DNA of 64,000 bases from Spirochaetota bacterium (GTDB lineage: Bacteria; Spirochaetota; Spirochaetia; Sphaerochaetales; Sphaerochaetaceae), in NCBI GenBank assembly GCA_023401595.1, contig JAEXDQ010000029.1, forward strand, positions 53,948 through 117,947, written 5' to 3'. The translations under genes and the position numbers were made by a program. Each line of letters begins with the position of its first letter. Positions within the stretch are counted from its first letter, which is position 1. The notes beneath the pieces are model-generated. The model was not told the origin of the DNA and did not search any database. It saw only the letters and a program-made list of their open reading frames with translations. Of this stretch, positions 7,991 through 15,756 are shown piece by piece.

Positions 7991-8790
7991 AGAACGAATC
8001 CAAACAAATCGTTCAACCAGTCGAGACAAAGCGAGAACCAACCCGCGCAATGTCCGTTGACGGTACCGACTTCCTCGTTGCACATGGACAACCCATGAAC
8101 GCCTGATGGATACAAATGACATTCGGTCGGCACCCCGTATCGATGCAGTGCGGAGACAAACAACAGGGAGTTTTCAACAGGAACGGTATCATCATCCATC
8201 GTATGCCACAAAAACACCGGGGGAACCGTGTCTGTCACTTGATTCTCCAGAGAGAGGAACTCACGGAGGTCAGGATCGCCGCCACTTACATTGAGAGCCG
8301 AGCCTTCATGGGAAAGTGAGCCGGTAGTGATGACAGGATAACACAGGACCAATGCATCCGGACGGTTCATACCGTCGCAAGTATCAAGCATGGAGACCAA
8401 GCGAGGGTGGTTCCAAAGCGTCCCGAGACTGGCCGCGAGATGTCCTCCGGCGGAGAAGCCCAGGACTGCGATACTGTGTGGATCGATGCGCCACTGGTCG
8501 CAGTTGCGCCGAAGCTCCATCAAGGCAAGGGAGGCCTGACGTAAGGGTCTGAGTCCCGCGGCTTTTTCCTGAACGGAATACAAGAGGATGCCGACTTGGT
8601 AACCGGCGGCGAAAAACGCCAAGGCGGGAGGATCCTGTTCCCGTTCAGAGCAACGGACATATCCGCCGCCGGGACAAACCAACACACAGGGACGGACATG
8701 ATGGTTCGTCCTGATCTCCGCGTCGGTTTCATGGAGATATAGAATCAAACGGGCTTCGCCGTCATCCAAAACGATGTCTTGTCGCGTCAT
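7987..8790 (-). CDS. Alpha/beta hydrolase, acetyl/feruloyl esterase-like
   Basis: About 267 residues. VLVCPGGGYVRCSEREQD holds the oxyanion-hole GGGY, VLGFSAGGHLAASL the nucleophile elbow G-x-S-x-G, DDDTVPVENS the acidic residue and YPSGVHGLSM the catalytic histidine, in the order of the BD-FAE/axe esterase family. These are cytoplasmic or secreted carboxylesterases that deacetylate sugars or small esters; no signal peptide is visible. I chose the ATG at 8790 (MTRQDIVLDDGEARL), which follows AAGGAGA; upstream ATGs lack one. The order AraC regulator, esterase, AEC transporter on the same strand suggests one inducible catabolic operon. Confidence 0.85.
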   Translation of the reverse strand: MTRQDIVLDDGEARLILYLHETDAEIRTNHHVRPCVLVCPGGGYVRCSEREQDPPALAFFAAGYQVGILLYSVQEKAAGLRPLRQASLALMELRRNCDQWRIDPHSIAVLGFSAGGHLAASLGTLWNHPRLVSMLDTCDGMNRPDALVLCYPVITTGSLSHEGSALNVSGGDPDLREFLSLENQVTDTVPPVFLWHTMDDDTVPVENSLLFVSALHRYGVPTECHLYPSGVHGLSMCNEEVGTVNGHCAGWFSLCLDWLNDLFGFVL

Positions 8791-8969
8791 TTTCGGAACT
8801 CTCCTTGGAAGCGCCGGCATGGATATCCTTGACATCCTTGTTCGCTCCTCTACGGCAAGGACGATACAACGAACATGGAAAAATTTCCAGCGGTGAGGCC
8901 TCGAGGCGTCTCGCACAAGAACCTATTGGAGTTTTCCAGACGGCCGGGAAAGGGGCTGCCCATGCGCAG

Positions 8970-9884
8970 CTAATCCGTACACGTACTATCCTGGCGTTTT
9001 CTCCGACGATACTCAGAAGGCGCGCACCCTTGCAATTCACGAAAGGTTTTTGCAAAATAGCTCATTTCCGAAAATCCGCACTCTACGCCTATATCAACGA
9101 TCTTCATATCGGTAGAACCGAGAAGCTCGGCCGCCTTCCGTATCCTGAATTGTTTGAGGTATTGAATCGGAGTGGTTCCGATTGTATTGCGAAAACAACG
9201 CAGGCACTCGCTTTCACTGATAATCGCGCTTTCCGCGATCTCCGCAACACTTATTTCCTCGCCACAGTTATCCTGAATGAACTGCAGCATCATCTTGATA
9301 CGCCTCGCATCTCGCAAAGTCTTGTCGGACAACGGGGCGTTGGATGCGGGACTATGGGACACAAGCAACGACACCAATTCAGATAAATACTCACGCACGC
9401 GAAGTTCATACCCATACCCTTCCGTTCTACAGGCATTCCACGCTTGTTCAATACATTTCGTCGCTGTATAGCCTCTGTCTGAAGTACGTTCAAGCATAGA
9501 GAAAGAAAGCGATGTGTCCGAAACCAAGGGGATGATATACTTTTGCCAGAAAATACTGTCCAGCCCTCCACCGACCAGCCGAGGATGAAAGACCAACGTA
9601 TGGATACGTCCGACAGGAGCGTTCCCCGGCCAAGCCGCGTGCAACACGCCAGAGTTGACGAAAAAGCCATTTCCGGCATCGACTTCCACACGTTCAGAAC
9701 CTACGCCGACGACAACAGCCCCTTCCGTCACGATCACCGCTTCAAGCTCCTCGTGCCAATGCCAGACAACAGGGACTTCCGCCACATCTTCATAGTAGCA
9801 GCCGACAGGAAACAGCGAAGATCCATGGATCTTCAGCTCCTTTCCTTTCTGATTTGTCGTTACCGACTGGCATTCACTTATCAT
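8970..9884 (-). CDS. AraC-family transcriptional regulator
   Basis: A 304-residue protein. The N-terminal cupin-like sensor domain shows VVWHWHEELEAVIVTEGAVVVGVGSE and the conserved NSGVLHAA. The C-terminal about 100 residues have the two AraC helix-turn-helix motifs, EISVAEIAESAIISESECLRCFRNTIGTTP and KIVDIGVECGFSEMSYFAKTFRELQGCAPSEYR. It probably binds a small carbohydrate or acid and activates the esterase and AEC transporter genes immediately downstream on the same strand. Translation starts at the ATG at 9884, about seven bases after AGGGTG. Confidence 0.93.
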   Translation of the reverse strand: MISECQSVTTNQKGKELKIHGSSLFPVGCYYEDVAEVPVVWHWHEELEAVIVTEGAVVVGVGSERVEVDAGNGFFVNSGVLHAAWPGNAPVGRIHTLVFHPRLVGGGLDSIFWQKYIIPLVSDTSLSFSMLERTSDRGYTATKCIEQAWNACRTEGYGYELRVREYLSELVSLLVSHSPASNAPLSDKTLRDARRIKMMLQFIQDNCGEEISVAEIAESAIISESECLRCFRNTIGTTPIQYLKQFRIRKAAELLGSTDMKIVDIGVECGFSEMSYFAKTFRELQGCAPSEYRRRKRQDSTCTD

Positions 9885-9915
9885 TTTTCACCCTATTTTG
9901 ACTATTTTATTATAT

Positions 9916-9944
9916 ATATTATCCGGTTTAATCATATAATTCAA
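9916..9944 (-). promoter_or_regulatory. Predicted promoter of the AraC-family gene
   Basis: On the minus strand TTGAAT (9939-9944) and TAATAT (9916-9921) are separated by 17 bp and lie about 30 bp before the start codon, in an AT-rich stretch. Confidence 0.55.
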
Positions 9945-9996
9945 TATTTTTTGACTGTAAAATACTATTACAAACCATATACAGGAGAGTAACAGT

Positions 9997-10266
9997 ATGG
10001 AATATTTACTTCTCTCGATCATCTGCCTACCGCTAGTTGGCCTCGGCATACGGACCATCGTCCATGCAGTCCTCACGCAAAACGTCTTCGGAAGGAATAA
10101 AAAAAGGATGACGTTTCAAAATCCATTCAATCCACCGATAGAGCCGTATTTGGAAAAACGCTATACGGTCGATGCCGATTTCTGCCAAAATAGAAAGGCA
10201 CCAAGAGAACGTAGCCACGCCAGATCGTTCGACGACAGCCTCGAGCCGGCTTCGCTTTGCCATTAG
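9997..10266 (+). CDS. Possible small membrane protein, unrecognised
   Basis: An 89-residue open frame beginning MEYLLLSIICLPLVGLGIRT, a single hydrophobic segment followed by a charged NKKR stop-transfer-like stretch. A ribosome site AGGAGA lies nine bases before the ATG. I recognise no family. The C-terminal half is polar and could be non-coding run-through, so the protein may be smaller or not real. It occupies the 514-bp gap between the AraC gene and the folding-factor gene. Confidence 0.3.
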   Translation: MEYLLLSIICLPLVGLGIRTIVHAVLTQNVFGRNKKRMTFQNPFNPPIEPYLEKRYTVDADFCQNRKAPRERSHARSFDDSLEPASLCH

Positions 10267-10314
10267 ACAGCTACCAGTATTTCCTCAGAGGATCTCTGAA
10301 TCCGTTGTAGTCTT

Positions 10315-10371
10315 TGAAATAAAAACGCCCTCGTCTTCCGTCGGTATGATGACCAACGAAGAGAGGGCGTT
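10315..10371 (-). terminator. Intrinsic terminator of the PpiD/SurA-like gene
   Basis: AACGCCCTC (10324-10332) pairs with GAGGGCGTT (10363-10371); on the minus strand the hairpin is followed by TTTTTATTTC. It sits about 30 bp after the stop of the minus-strand gene. Confidence 0.85.
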
Positions 10372-10398
10372 CTCATATTTCCGGTATTTGGAAACGTC

Positions 10399-11925
10399 TT
10401 AGTTATAACCGAGTATCTTGCTGAAGAAGACGTTCATGAAATTGTCCTGGAAGTCATCAGAACCGAAAATCGCCTGAACCTGATCCTGCTGATTCTGGTT
10501 TCTTGACATATAGTCGTAGAACAACGTCATATAGTTCGCTGTACCGCTTGAAGTCTGCTCTCCGGTCACTTCAGCCACGACATAGTTGGAACCGCTGCTG
10601 AAAGGCCCGACGATGGTTCCGACAGGCTCGGTGAAAAGCGACCGCATGACATCCTTGTCCGCCGAAGCGTTCGACAACCCTTGGTTCGGGTCGGAAGTAG
10701 AGAAACTACCCATATAGGTGCTGTTTCCGATATTCGCGGGAGTTGCGCTGACTGCGCTGACTTCTGCGGCGAACTCCTCCATCGCGGCGGTAAAGTCAAC
10801 CTTGGCGGCCTCGGCGAACGCAGCGGCCCGCTCCTGCGCATAGTTGGAGATAGTCTCGCTCTGGTTGATGGACAGATATTGTTTGACCGCCAGCACGGAA
10901 TTGGGATTCGCGAAATCGGGAGCCGTGGGCGCGGAGTCGACACGATAGATTGAATAATAGCCGTAAGGGTTCGCGTACGGCCCGACGACTGCGCCCGGTT
11001 TTTCAGAAAAAAGCTGGTTGACCTCGTCTGTATTCGCAAAGTTCATAGCGATCATGTAATAGGAAGCGACTTCATTGTTGAGCGCGGAACCGGTGTCATA
11101 TTGTGCGGAAGCATCGTCGAAGGAAATCGTCCCAGCGGCGATATCGGCGGCTACCTGCTTCGCGGTTTCCTCATCAGAAAGGGAGAACATCGAAATACCC
11201 AGTTCAACGAACTGCTGAGGATCATTCGTGGCGTACTGGATGGCGAGGTCGTCAGGATAGTCTTTCGCACCGAACATGACATAGTCGAACGTCCGTGTGG
11301 CGGCGGACATGTTTCCGACATAGTCCATCTCCGCCTGAGAGGAAAGGACCGTCGAGATATCATTCATCACGATGCTGGAAGGAAGGGCCTCGGTGATCTG
11401 CTGTTTGATCTGGGCTTTGGACTCAGCCGAAGCGGCATTGTATGTAGCGGTGTCGAATTTGCCGTCCTTATCATAGACGCCGCTGTCGATGATAGCTCTG
11501 TTCACCGCATCAGGAGACGCGATAATCCCCGCTTTCTTCGCAATCTGGTCAAGCGCGGTGTGGAGGACGGTGTTCTGATAGGCGCTCCACCATATCTGGT
11601 ACGCGGCCTGGGTTCCGTTCAACCCTGAATTGGAATATTGTGCGGCGACATTCTGATATTGCCTGTGGAAATAACTATTGTAAGCGTAGACGATGTCCTC
11701 TTTACCATACTTTCCGAACACGATTTCCGTGTTACTCGCTCCACCCGTAAACAAAGCTCCAGGAAGGACGAAAGTAATCGCGATGAGGATGAGTACGATC
11801 ATTCCCAGCCACCAGCCGATACTCAGCTTTTTCTTCGGCTTCGCGGCTTTTGTCGCTTCGAATTTCGTTACATTCGTTTCTTTTTCCGTTTTCTTGTCCG
11901 GAGTATTGTTCTCATTGGAAGGCAT
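10399..11925 (-). CDS. SurA/PpiD-like membrane-anchored periplasmic folding factor
   Basis: A 508-residue protein: a lysine-rich cytoplasmic leader of about 45 residues, one transmembrane helix (SIGWWLGMIVLILIAITFVLPGALF), then an extracytoplasmic region. Residues about 70-200 resemble the SurA_N chaperone module (YAYNSYFHRQYQNVAAQY, NRAIIDSGVYDKDGKFD). Two later stretches resemble divergent parvulin rotamase folds (F..KPGAVVGPYANPYGYYSIYRV and LFTEPVGTIVGPFSSGSNYVVAEV). The architecture is that of PpiD, which helps outer-membrane and secreted proteins leave the translocon. A GAAAGAGGT ribosome site precedes the ATG at 11925. A Wzi barrel gene lies 125 bp upstream on the same strand. Confidence 0.82.
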   Translation of the reverse strand: MPSNENNTPDKKTEKETNVTKFEATKAAKPKKKLSIGWWLGMIVLILIAITFVLPGALFTGGASNTEIVFGKYGKEDIVYAYNSYFHRQYQNVAAQYSNSGLNGTQAAYQIWWSAYQNTVLHTALDQIAKKAGIIASPDAVNRAIIDSGVYDKDGKFDTATYNAASAESKAQIKQQITEALPSSIVMNDISTVLSSQAEMDYVGNMSAATRTFDYVMFGAKDYPDDLAIQYATNDPQQFVELGISMFSLSDEETAKQVAADIAAGTISFDDASAQYDTGSALNNEVASYYMIAMNFANTDEVNQLFSEKPGAVVGPYANPYGYYSIYRVDSAPTAPDFANPNSVLAVKQYLSINQSETISNYAQERAAAFAEAAKVDFTAAMEEFAAEVSAVSATPANIGNSTYMGSFSTSDPNQGLSNASADKDVMRSLFTEPVGTIVGPFSSGSNYVVAEVTGEQTSSGTANYMTLFYDYMSRNQNQQDQVQAIFGSDDFQDNFMNVFFSKILGYN

Positions 11926-12050
11926 GGTAGACCTCTTTCACCTGGAATACTGTCGTTAGACATGATTGAACCCGATATAGGCACACATCTCATGAAAAAT
12001 ACCATTAAGCAAGCCCCCTGTCAATGAACGATTGCCAAGGAGAGATATCT

Positions 12051-13757
12051 TTACAGAAATATCGCCGCGGGATCTATGGCGCAACCGATCGCGAACTGAA
12101 TGTCGAACCACTCAGTCCCCTGCTTGTTGTGGTTGTTCCATCGCTTTATGATGCCACAGGAACTATCCAGGACTATCCCAGGTACGACGCGAATCCTCCC
12201 CTTGGCCGTAGCTTGGAACGTATGTTCGACGATACCTGTCGGCGACACATCATTCAAATGTCCGATGCCGGAATTCAGTTCCTGCTTTTGAGAACCGTCT
12301 CCCTGCCAATCGATTCCCATCCGGCCATGAGCCTTGTATAGGAGTTGCGCGGCGACAGACCACTTCCGCGGGACCTGATAGGACGCCCCTATGGCGCAGA
12401 CCACTGAATCAGGACCATGGATGTAGCCGGTATAGGAAAGCTCCGGCCCCCCGGCTATGTCGTAGCCGACAATCAGATCATAGTTCCAGTCCGGTGTCCA
12501 ACCGGTACTGGAATCGAACCTGCCCTTTCTGTTCAAGTAGAGATAGGGAGAGGTATAGACCCCTTCGATATAAGCGGAAAGAATTCCCCGCTTGACCGGC
12601 CAGGTCGCCGTGACATTCGCCAACGCACCCCATGCGTTGGGGAAGATATTTTCATCCGCATGGTCCGTCTCATCTGAAGTCTGTATCTGGTCGAGTACTC
12701 CTTGCGCAGTAAAGTTCCAGCCCGGATACAAAGGTATCTCCAGCTCAAAGCCGGTGAAATTATTTGCTTCATCACCCGCCGTAAGCTCCGCCGACTGATG
12801 GAAGTTGTTGTAGTTGTGAAGGAACATGAAAGGGTTGAGCATCCTGATATCGAATCCCGATGTGGTCTGGAACAATGTATTGTCCGTGACGGAAAATGTA
12901 ACCCGGTTCGCGAAATTGATTGAGAAACGATGGCTGATTCGTTGCTGATGGGGGCCGTTGAACCTGAAAGCCTCCAATGAAGTCCTGTCGGTCTGCTGGT
13001 CAAAATGGGTCATGATGAAGCTGTATGTGAAAGGACTCGTACACAACGTGAACTTCAGGTATTCCTGATATGAAAAATTGTCTCCTACGAACAGGTTGCC
13101 GGTATAGCCGTTGCCGATCGACAGCCTGTCCCTTGCGATCGACAGGTTCCAATCATCCCCTCCTGCGACAAGTCCGGCGAAGAAAGGCTGCATCGTCTGT
13201 ATCTGTATGATTCCTCCGCTCATGTTGTGTGAAAACCGCTGTGCCGCAAGCCGATTGTCGTTCTGGGCTTTCAGCATATAGGAAAAGAAGCCGTAGAAAT
13301 GCTCGCCCACCGTCATCCTGAGGTCGATGTCGAGAAAGGGTTTCCGGTCTCTGTAGGGTATTACCCAGTCGCGCAGGGTTACATCATTGTCCCGCGACTG
13401 GAGATAGCCCTCGAACGAGAATGTCGGCGCAAGCGAAAAGGTGAATCCAGGAGATTCGTACAAGGCGTCGGGATTATTGATCTGCTCTCGTACTTCCTGC
13501 AAAAGGGCCTGAGCTTCCGGGCTTAATCGCCAAGAATCGATTCGATCCAACGCGATATTGAGTTCTCTCGCGGTCACGGGCCCCGCCGAAGACGGGCCAA
13601 CGACACCGGACATCCGGCATAAAGCGGCGGTCTGCCGCCATTCTTCCGAATAGATTCCAAAGGTCCTCTGCTGATTGCCCGCGGCTACCGGATACAGCAG
13701 GACGGACAGGAGTCCTGTCAGAACAATGGCTTTGTACATATATCGATATTTTGACAT
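12051..13757 (-). CDS. Capsule-assembly Wzi family outer-membrane protein
   Basis: A 568-residue protein with an N-terminal signal peptide (about residues 1-25, IVLTGLLSVLLYPVAAG). The body is rich in alternating aromatic and polar beta strands, as in an outer-membrane barrel, and includes conserved-looking segments such as SIARDRLSIGNGYTGNLFVG and NPFMFLHNYNNFH that recur in the second Wzi-like protein of this window. In Escherichia coli Wzi binds capsular polysaccharide at the outer membrane; the spirochaete members are not characterised to my knowledge. The ATG at 13757 is six bases after GAGG; an ATG four codons upstream lacks a ribosome site. Confidence 0.8.
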   Translation of the reverse strand: MSKYRYMYKAIVLTGLLSVLLYPVAAGNQQRTFGIYSEEWRQTAALCRMSGVVGPSSAGPVTARELNIALDRIDSWRLSPEAQALLQEVREQINNPDALYESPGFTFSLAPTFSFEGYLQSRDNDVTLRDWVIPYRDRKPFLDIDLRMTVGEHFYGFFSYMLKAQNDNRLAAQRFSHNMSGGIIQIQTMQPFFAGLVAGGDDWNLSIARDRLSIGNGYTGNLFVGDNFSYQEYLKFTLCTSPFTYSFIMTHFDQQTDRTSLEAFRFNGPHQQRISHRFSINFANRVTFSVTDNTLFQTTSGFDIRMLNPFMFLHNYNNFHQSAELTAGDEANNFTGFELEIPLYPGWNFTAQGVLDQIQTSDETDHADENIFPNAWGALANVTATWPVKRGILSAYIEGVYTSPYLYLNRKGRFDSSTGWTPDWNYDLIVGYDIAGGPELSYTGYIHGPDSVVCAIGASYQVPRKWSVAAQLLYKAHGRMGIDWQGDGSQKQELNSGIGHLNDVSPTGIVEHTFQATAKGRIRVVPGIVLDSSCGIIKRWNNHNKQGTEWFDIQFAIGCAIDPAAIFL

Positions 13758-13971
13758 GGGTATCCTCATTGTTTCTTGCCGGCGGTCTGTATACTTACTG
13801 TATCAGTTGGCCGGTCGGTTTTCAACCGGAAGAAAAAAGTTATCGTCGCTACTCGCCACAAGTACGTCGCGACAGCATATATGAGGCTTGCCCACATCAA
13901 TCTGTAAACATGTACAGTGGTTTTTCACGACGCCGAAAAAAAGATTAGACAGGGCATCCGCCGTCAGGCGA

Positions 13972-14000
13972 TTGACATTCGCCTGTTGAACCAGTATAGT
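13972..14000 (+). promoter_or_regulatory. Predicted promoter of tRNA-Pro
   Basis: TTGACA (13972-13977) and TATAGT (13995-14000) with an exact 17-bp spacer, ending 43 bp before the mature tRNA. It is among the best consensus promoters in the window. Confidence 0.75.
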
Positions 14001-14042
14001 CATTCATCGTCGGCAACGTTGATTTGTCGCCATATTGCTTTT

Positions 14043-14115
14043 CGGGTAGTAGCGCAGGGGCTAGCGCACTTGGTTCGGGACCAAGGGGTCGGAGGTTCAA
14101 ATCCTCTCTGCCCGA
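14043..14115 (+). tRNA. tRNA-Pro (anticodon CGG)
   Basis: A complete cloverleaf can be drawn. Acceptor CGGGTAG (14043-14049) pairs with CTGCCCG (14108-14114), with one G-U. The anticodon stem CTTGG/CCAAG encloses the loop TTCGGGA with anticodon CGG. The T arm is GGAGG-TTCAAAT-CCTCT. The discriminator is A at 14115 and the next bases are CGA, so CCA is not encoded and must be added by the CCA-adding enzyme. It reads CCG codons. Confidence 0.95.
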
Positions 14116-14120
14116 CGACG

Positions 14121-14167
14121 AGGCTTCTCTTCACGGTCAAGAAGACTGTGGGTGAAGCCTTTTTTTG
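14121..14167 (+). terminator. Intrinsic terminator after tRNA-Pro
   Basis: AGGCTTC (14121-14127) pairs with GAAGCCT (14154-14160), with additional internal pairing CTTCAC/GTGAAG, followed by a run of T. It begins six bases after the tRNA end. Confidence 0.85.
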
Positions 14168-14269
14168 TCTCATCACATACCTGAGGACGCAAAGCTTCTT
14201 CAATGAAGACCATGGAGAAAACCCAAAAAAACGGTAGCAGAGGCTGCGGAGGGGGCAATACCGTCCGAA

Positions 14270-15205
14270 TCACGTCGAATAGATCTTGTTCAGGTCGCTG
14301 ATCCGCTGCTCTCCGAACTCCCCTACTACGCCGACCAGCAGATACCGTTCCGTAATTGGTTCCAGGAACAGCTCCTTGCTCAATGTGAAACGTTTGATAT
14401 CCTTGGTGCTTTTCACATGGAACCGAGGGCCAGAACAGCCCCATAGCTTATCGCCGATCATGATATGATGGTCATCCTTGTAGCTGACAGGAATATCCTG
14501 CGCGATAGCTTCGTTGACCCGCCTCTCCAGAAGATTGAGGTCAAGGTCCGGTTTCTTGAGGAAGCTGAGGATGAAACCATGGCGGACATCCGCGTGCAGG
14601 TAGTTGCTGTCGCAGCCTTGCTCCTGCATCAAGTAGCTACACAAATCCTCCGCGGTATGCGTCATGAGCCGATACGGAAGGGATTTGAACACGATGTTCG
14701 CGATATCCTGCGGCTCCGGGCCGAACAGCGTAGGCCGGGTGATGATCACCTCCTCGCCGATGCCTATCAACAGATGGGCGTTCTGGTTCAGATACGGATA
14801 GACCAATTCAAAATGTTCGACGACTACCCGCTTGCCCCGCATCATGGCCTCCTTGATCATGGAGGCGAGTTCATGCATCTGGGTGAAAGCCGCCTCGAAC
14901 CGGATGTCGACATGATACGTATGGGGAGTATAGAAACCTGTATCGGAATCGGCGATACCAAGCAACGGCAAAGGCCGGACGTTTACCCCGGCATCATCGT
15001 TGGTGAGTTCCAAGCCGGGGAACATTCCTTTGATCAGCATGCTTTTCCCCGCACCGGCGGAGCCTACCAGTCCGATCAGTTTGTCGAACGGGCTCAGGTA
15101 CTGCTGGGCGATCTGCATGCCGAGGTCGGCTATGCGGTTCAGCCCCCGGGGGGCGAAGAACACGGTATATAGATGGTTCTTCTGCATGCGGTCGGAATAG
15201 GCCAT
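14270..15205 (-). CDS. P-loop NTPase fused to an AlaX/tRNA_SAD-like domain, glutamate-mutase operon
   Basis: A 311-residue protein. Residues 43-55 (LIGLVGSAGAGKS) are a Walker A loop, followed by VVVEHFELVYPYL around 127-139. Residues 181-265 resemble the second additional domain of alanyl-tRNA synthetase: HTAEDLCSYLMQE (183 on) looks like the HTAxHLL motif with the second metal histidine replaced by Asp187, and GCSGPRFHVKSTKDIKRF (256 on) resembles CGGTHVxxTxEI. Proteins of this type occur beside glutamate mutase genes in other anaerobes, as I recall. The biochemical role is unknown; an ATP-dependent repair, editing or activation role is conceivable. GGAGGAGAG precedes the ATG at 15205. It is the last gene of the run. 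Confidence 0.68.
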   Translation of the reverse strand: MAYSDRMQKNHLYTVFFAPRGLNRIADLGMQIAQQYLSPFDKLIGLVGSAGAGKSMLIKGMFPGLELTNDDAGVNVRPLPLLGIADSDTGFYTPHTYHVDIRFEAAFTQMHELASMIKEAMMRGKRVVVEHFELVYPYLNQNAHLLIGIGEEVIITRPTLFGPEPQDIANIVFKSLPYRLMTHTAEDLCSYLMQEQGCDSNYLHADVRHGFILSFLKKPDLDLNLLERRVNEAIAQDIPVSYKDDHHIMIGDKLWGCSGPRFHVKSTKDIKRFTLSKELFLEPITERYLLVGVVGEFGEQRISDLNKIYST

Positions 15206-15274
15206 GGTTTCACTCTCCTCCCAAAACGTCAAGACGGCGGCAGACCCCGCAAGAAGACGGCGACGCGACCACGG

Positions 15275-15592
15275 TCACAGCTCGAACTCCAAAGCAAGCA
15301 ACGGGGCGTGCTGCTGCGCCCCATAGACATCCGTTTCACCAAGATCGCCGGAACAGATCGGACGACGGATAGTCACCTTGATCGCCTTGGCCGGCTTGAA
15401 CTCGACTATGTTGATTATATCCGACGGTCGGATCTTGTACAGGTCGCAGATGACTTTTTCATTGATGACCTTCGCCCCGCAGACCTTCTCAAACCAAGCG
15501 AAGTCCTTGAACATGATATCCAGCGTCAGCTCATAGGGGCCGGAATTCTTACTTCTGATGATATCGGTAATATCGACTAGCTTTGTCTTCAT
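15275..15592 (-). CDS. DUF4387 family protein
   Basis: A 105-residue protein (KLVDITDIIRSKNSGPYELTLDIMF) matching the small DUF4387 family, whose members usually lie next to or are fused with AtuA/DUF1446 proteins. That is the case here: the AtuA-like gene is 164 bp upstream on the same strand. The two probably form one enzyme; in Pseudomonas the AtuA family is linked to acyclic terpene and short-chain acid breakdown, but the reaction is not settled. A clear AAAGGAGA ribosome site precedes the ATG at 15592. Confidence 0.82.
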   Translation of the reverse strand: MKTKLVDITDIIRSKNSGPYELTLDIMFKDFAWFEKVCGAKVINEKVICDLYKIRPSDIINIVEFKPAKAIKVTIRRPICSGDLGETDVYGAQQHAPLLALEFEL

Positions 15593-15756
15593 GACAGTAT
15601 TCTTCTCCTTTTCTCCCCGCCGTTATGTGGATGTCCGGCGACCCTCGTCCGCGGTTGCGTCAAAGACGCCTCCGCCGCGTTCGTCGCCCAGGATTCCTGA
15701 AGGCCCTAGGGAAGCTTTCCGGCCTCAACACAGCATAAGCGTCCGGCAAACAAACT

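Noticed and set aside
10033..10263. A 76-codon minus-strand open frame opposite the possible small membrane protein
   Set aside because: No ribosome site and no recognisable features; the opposite strand has both a ribosome site and a hydrophobic start, though that is itself weak.
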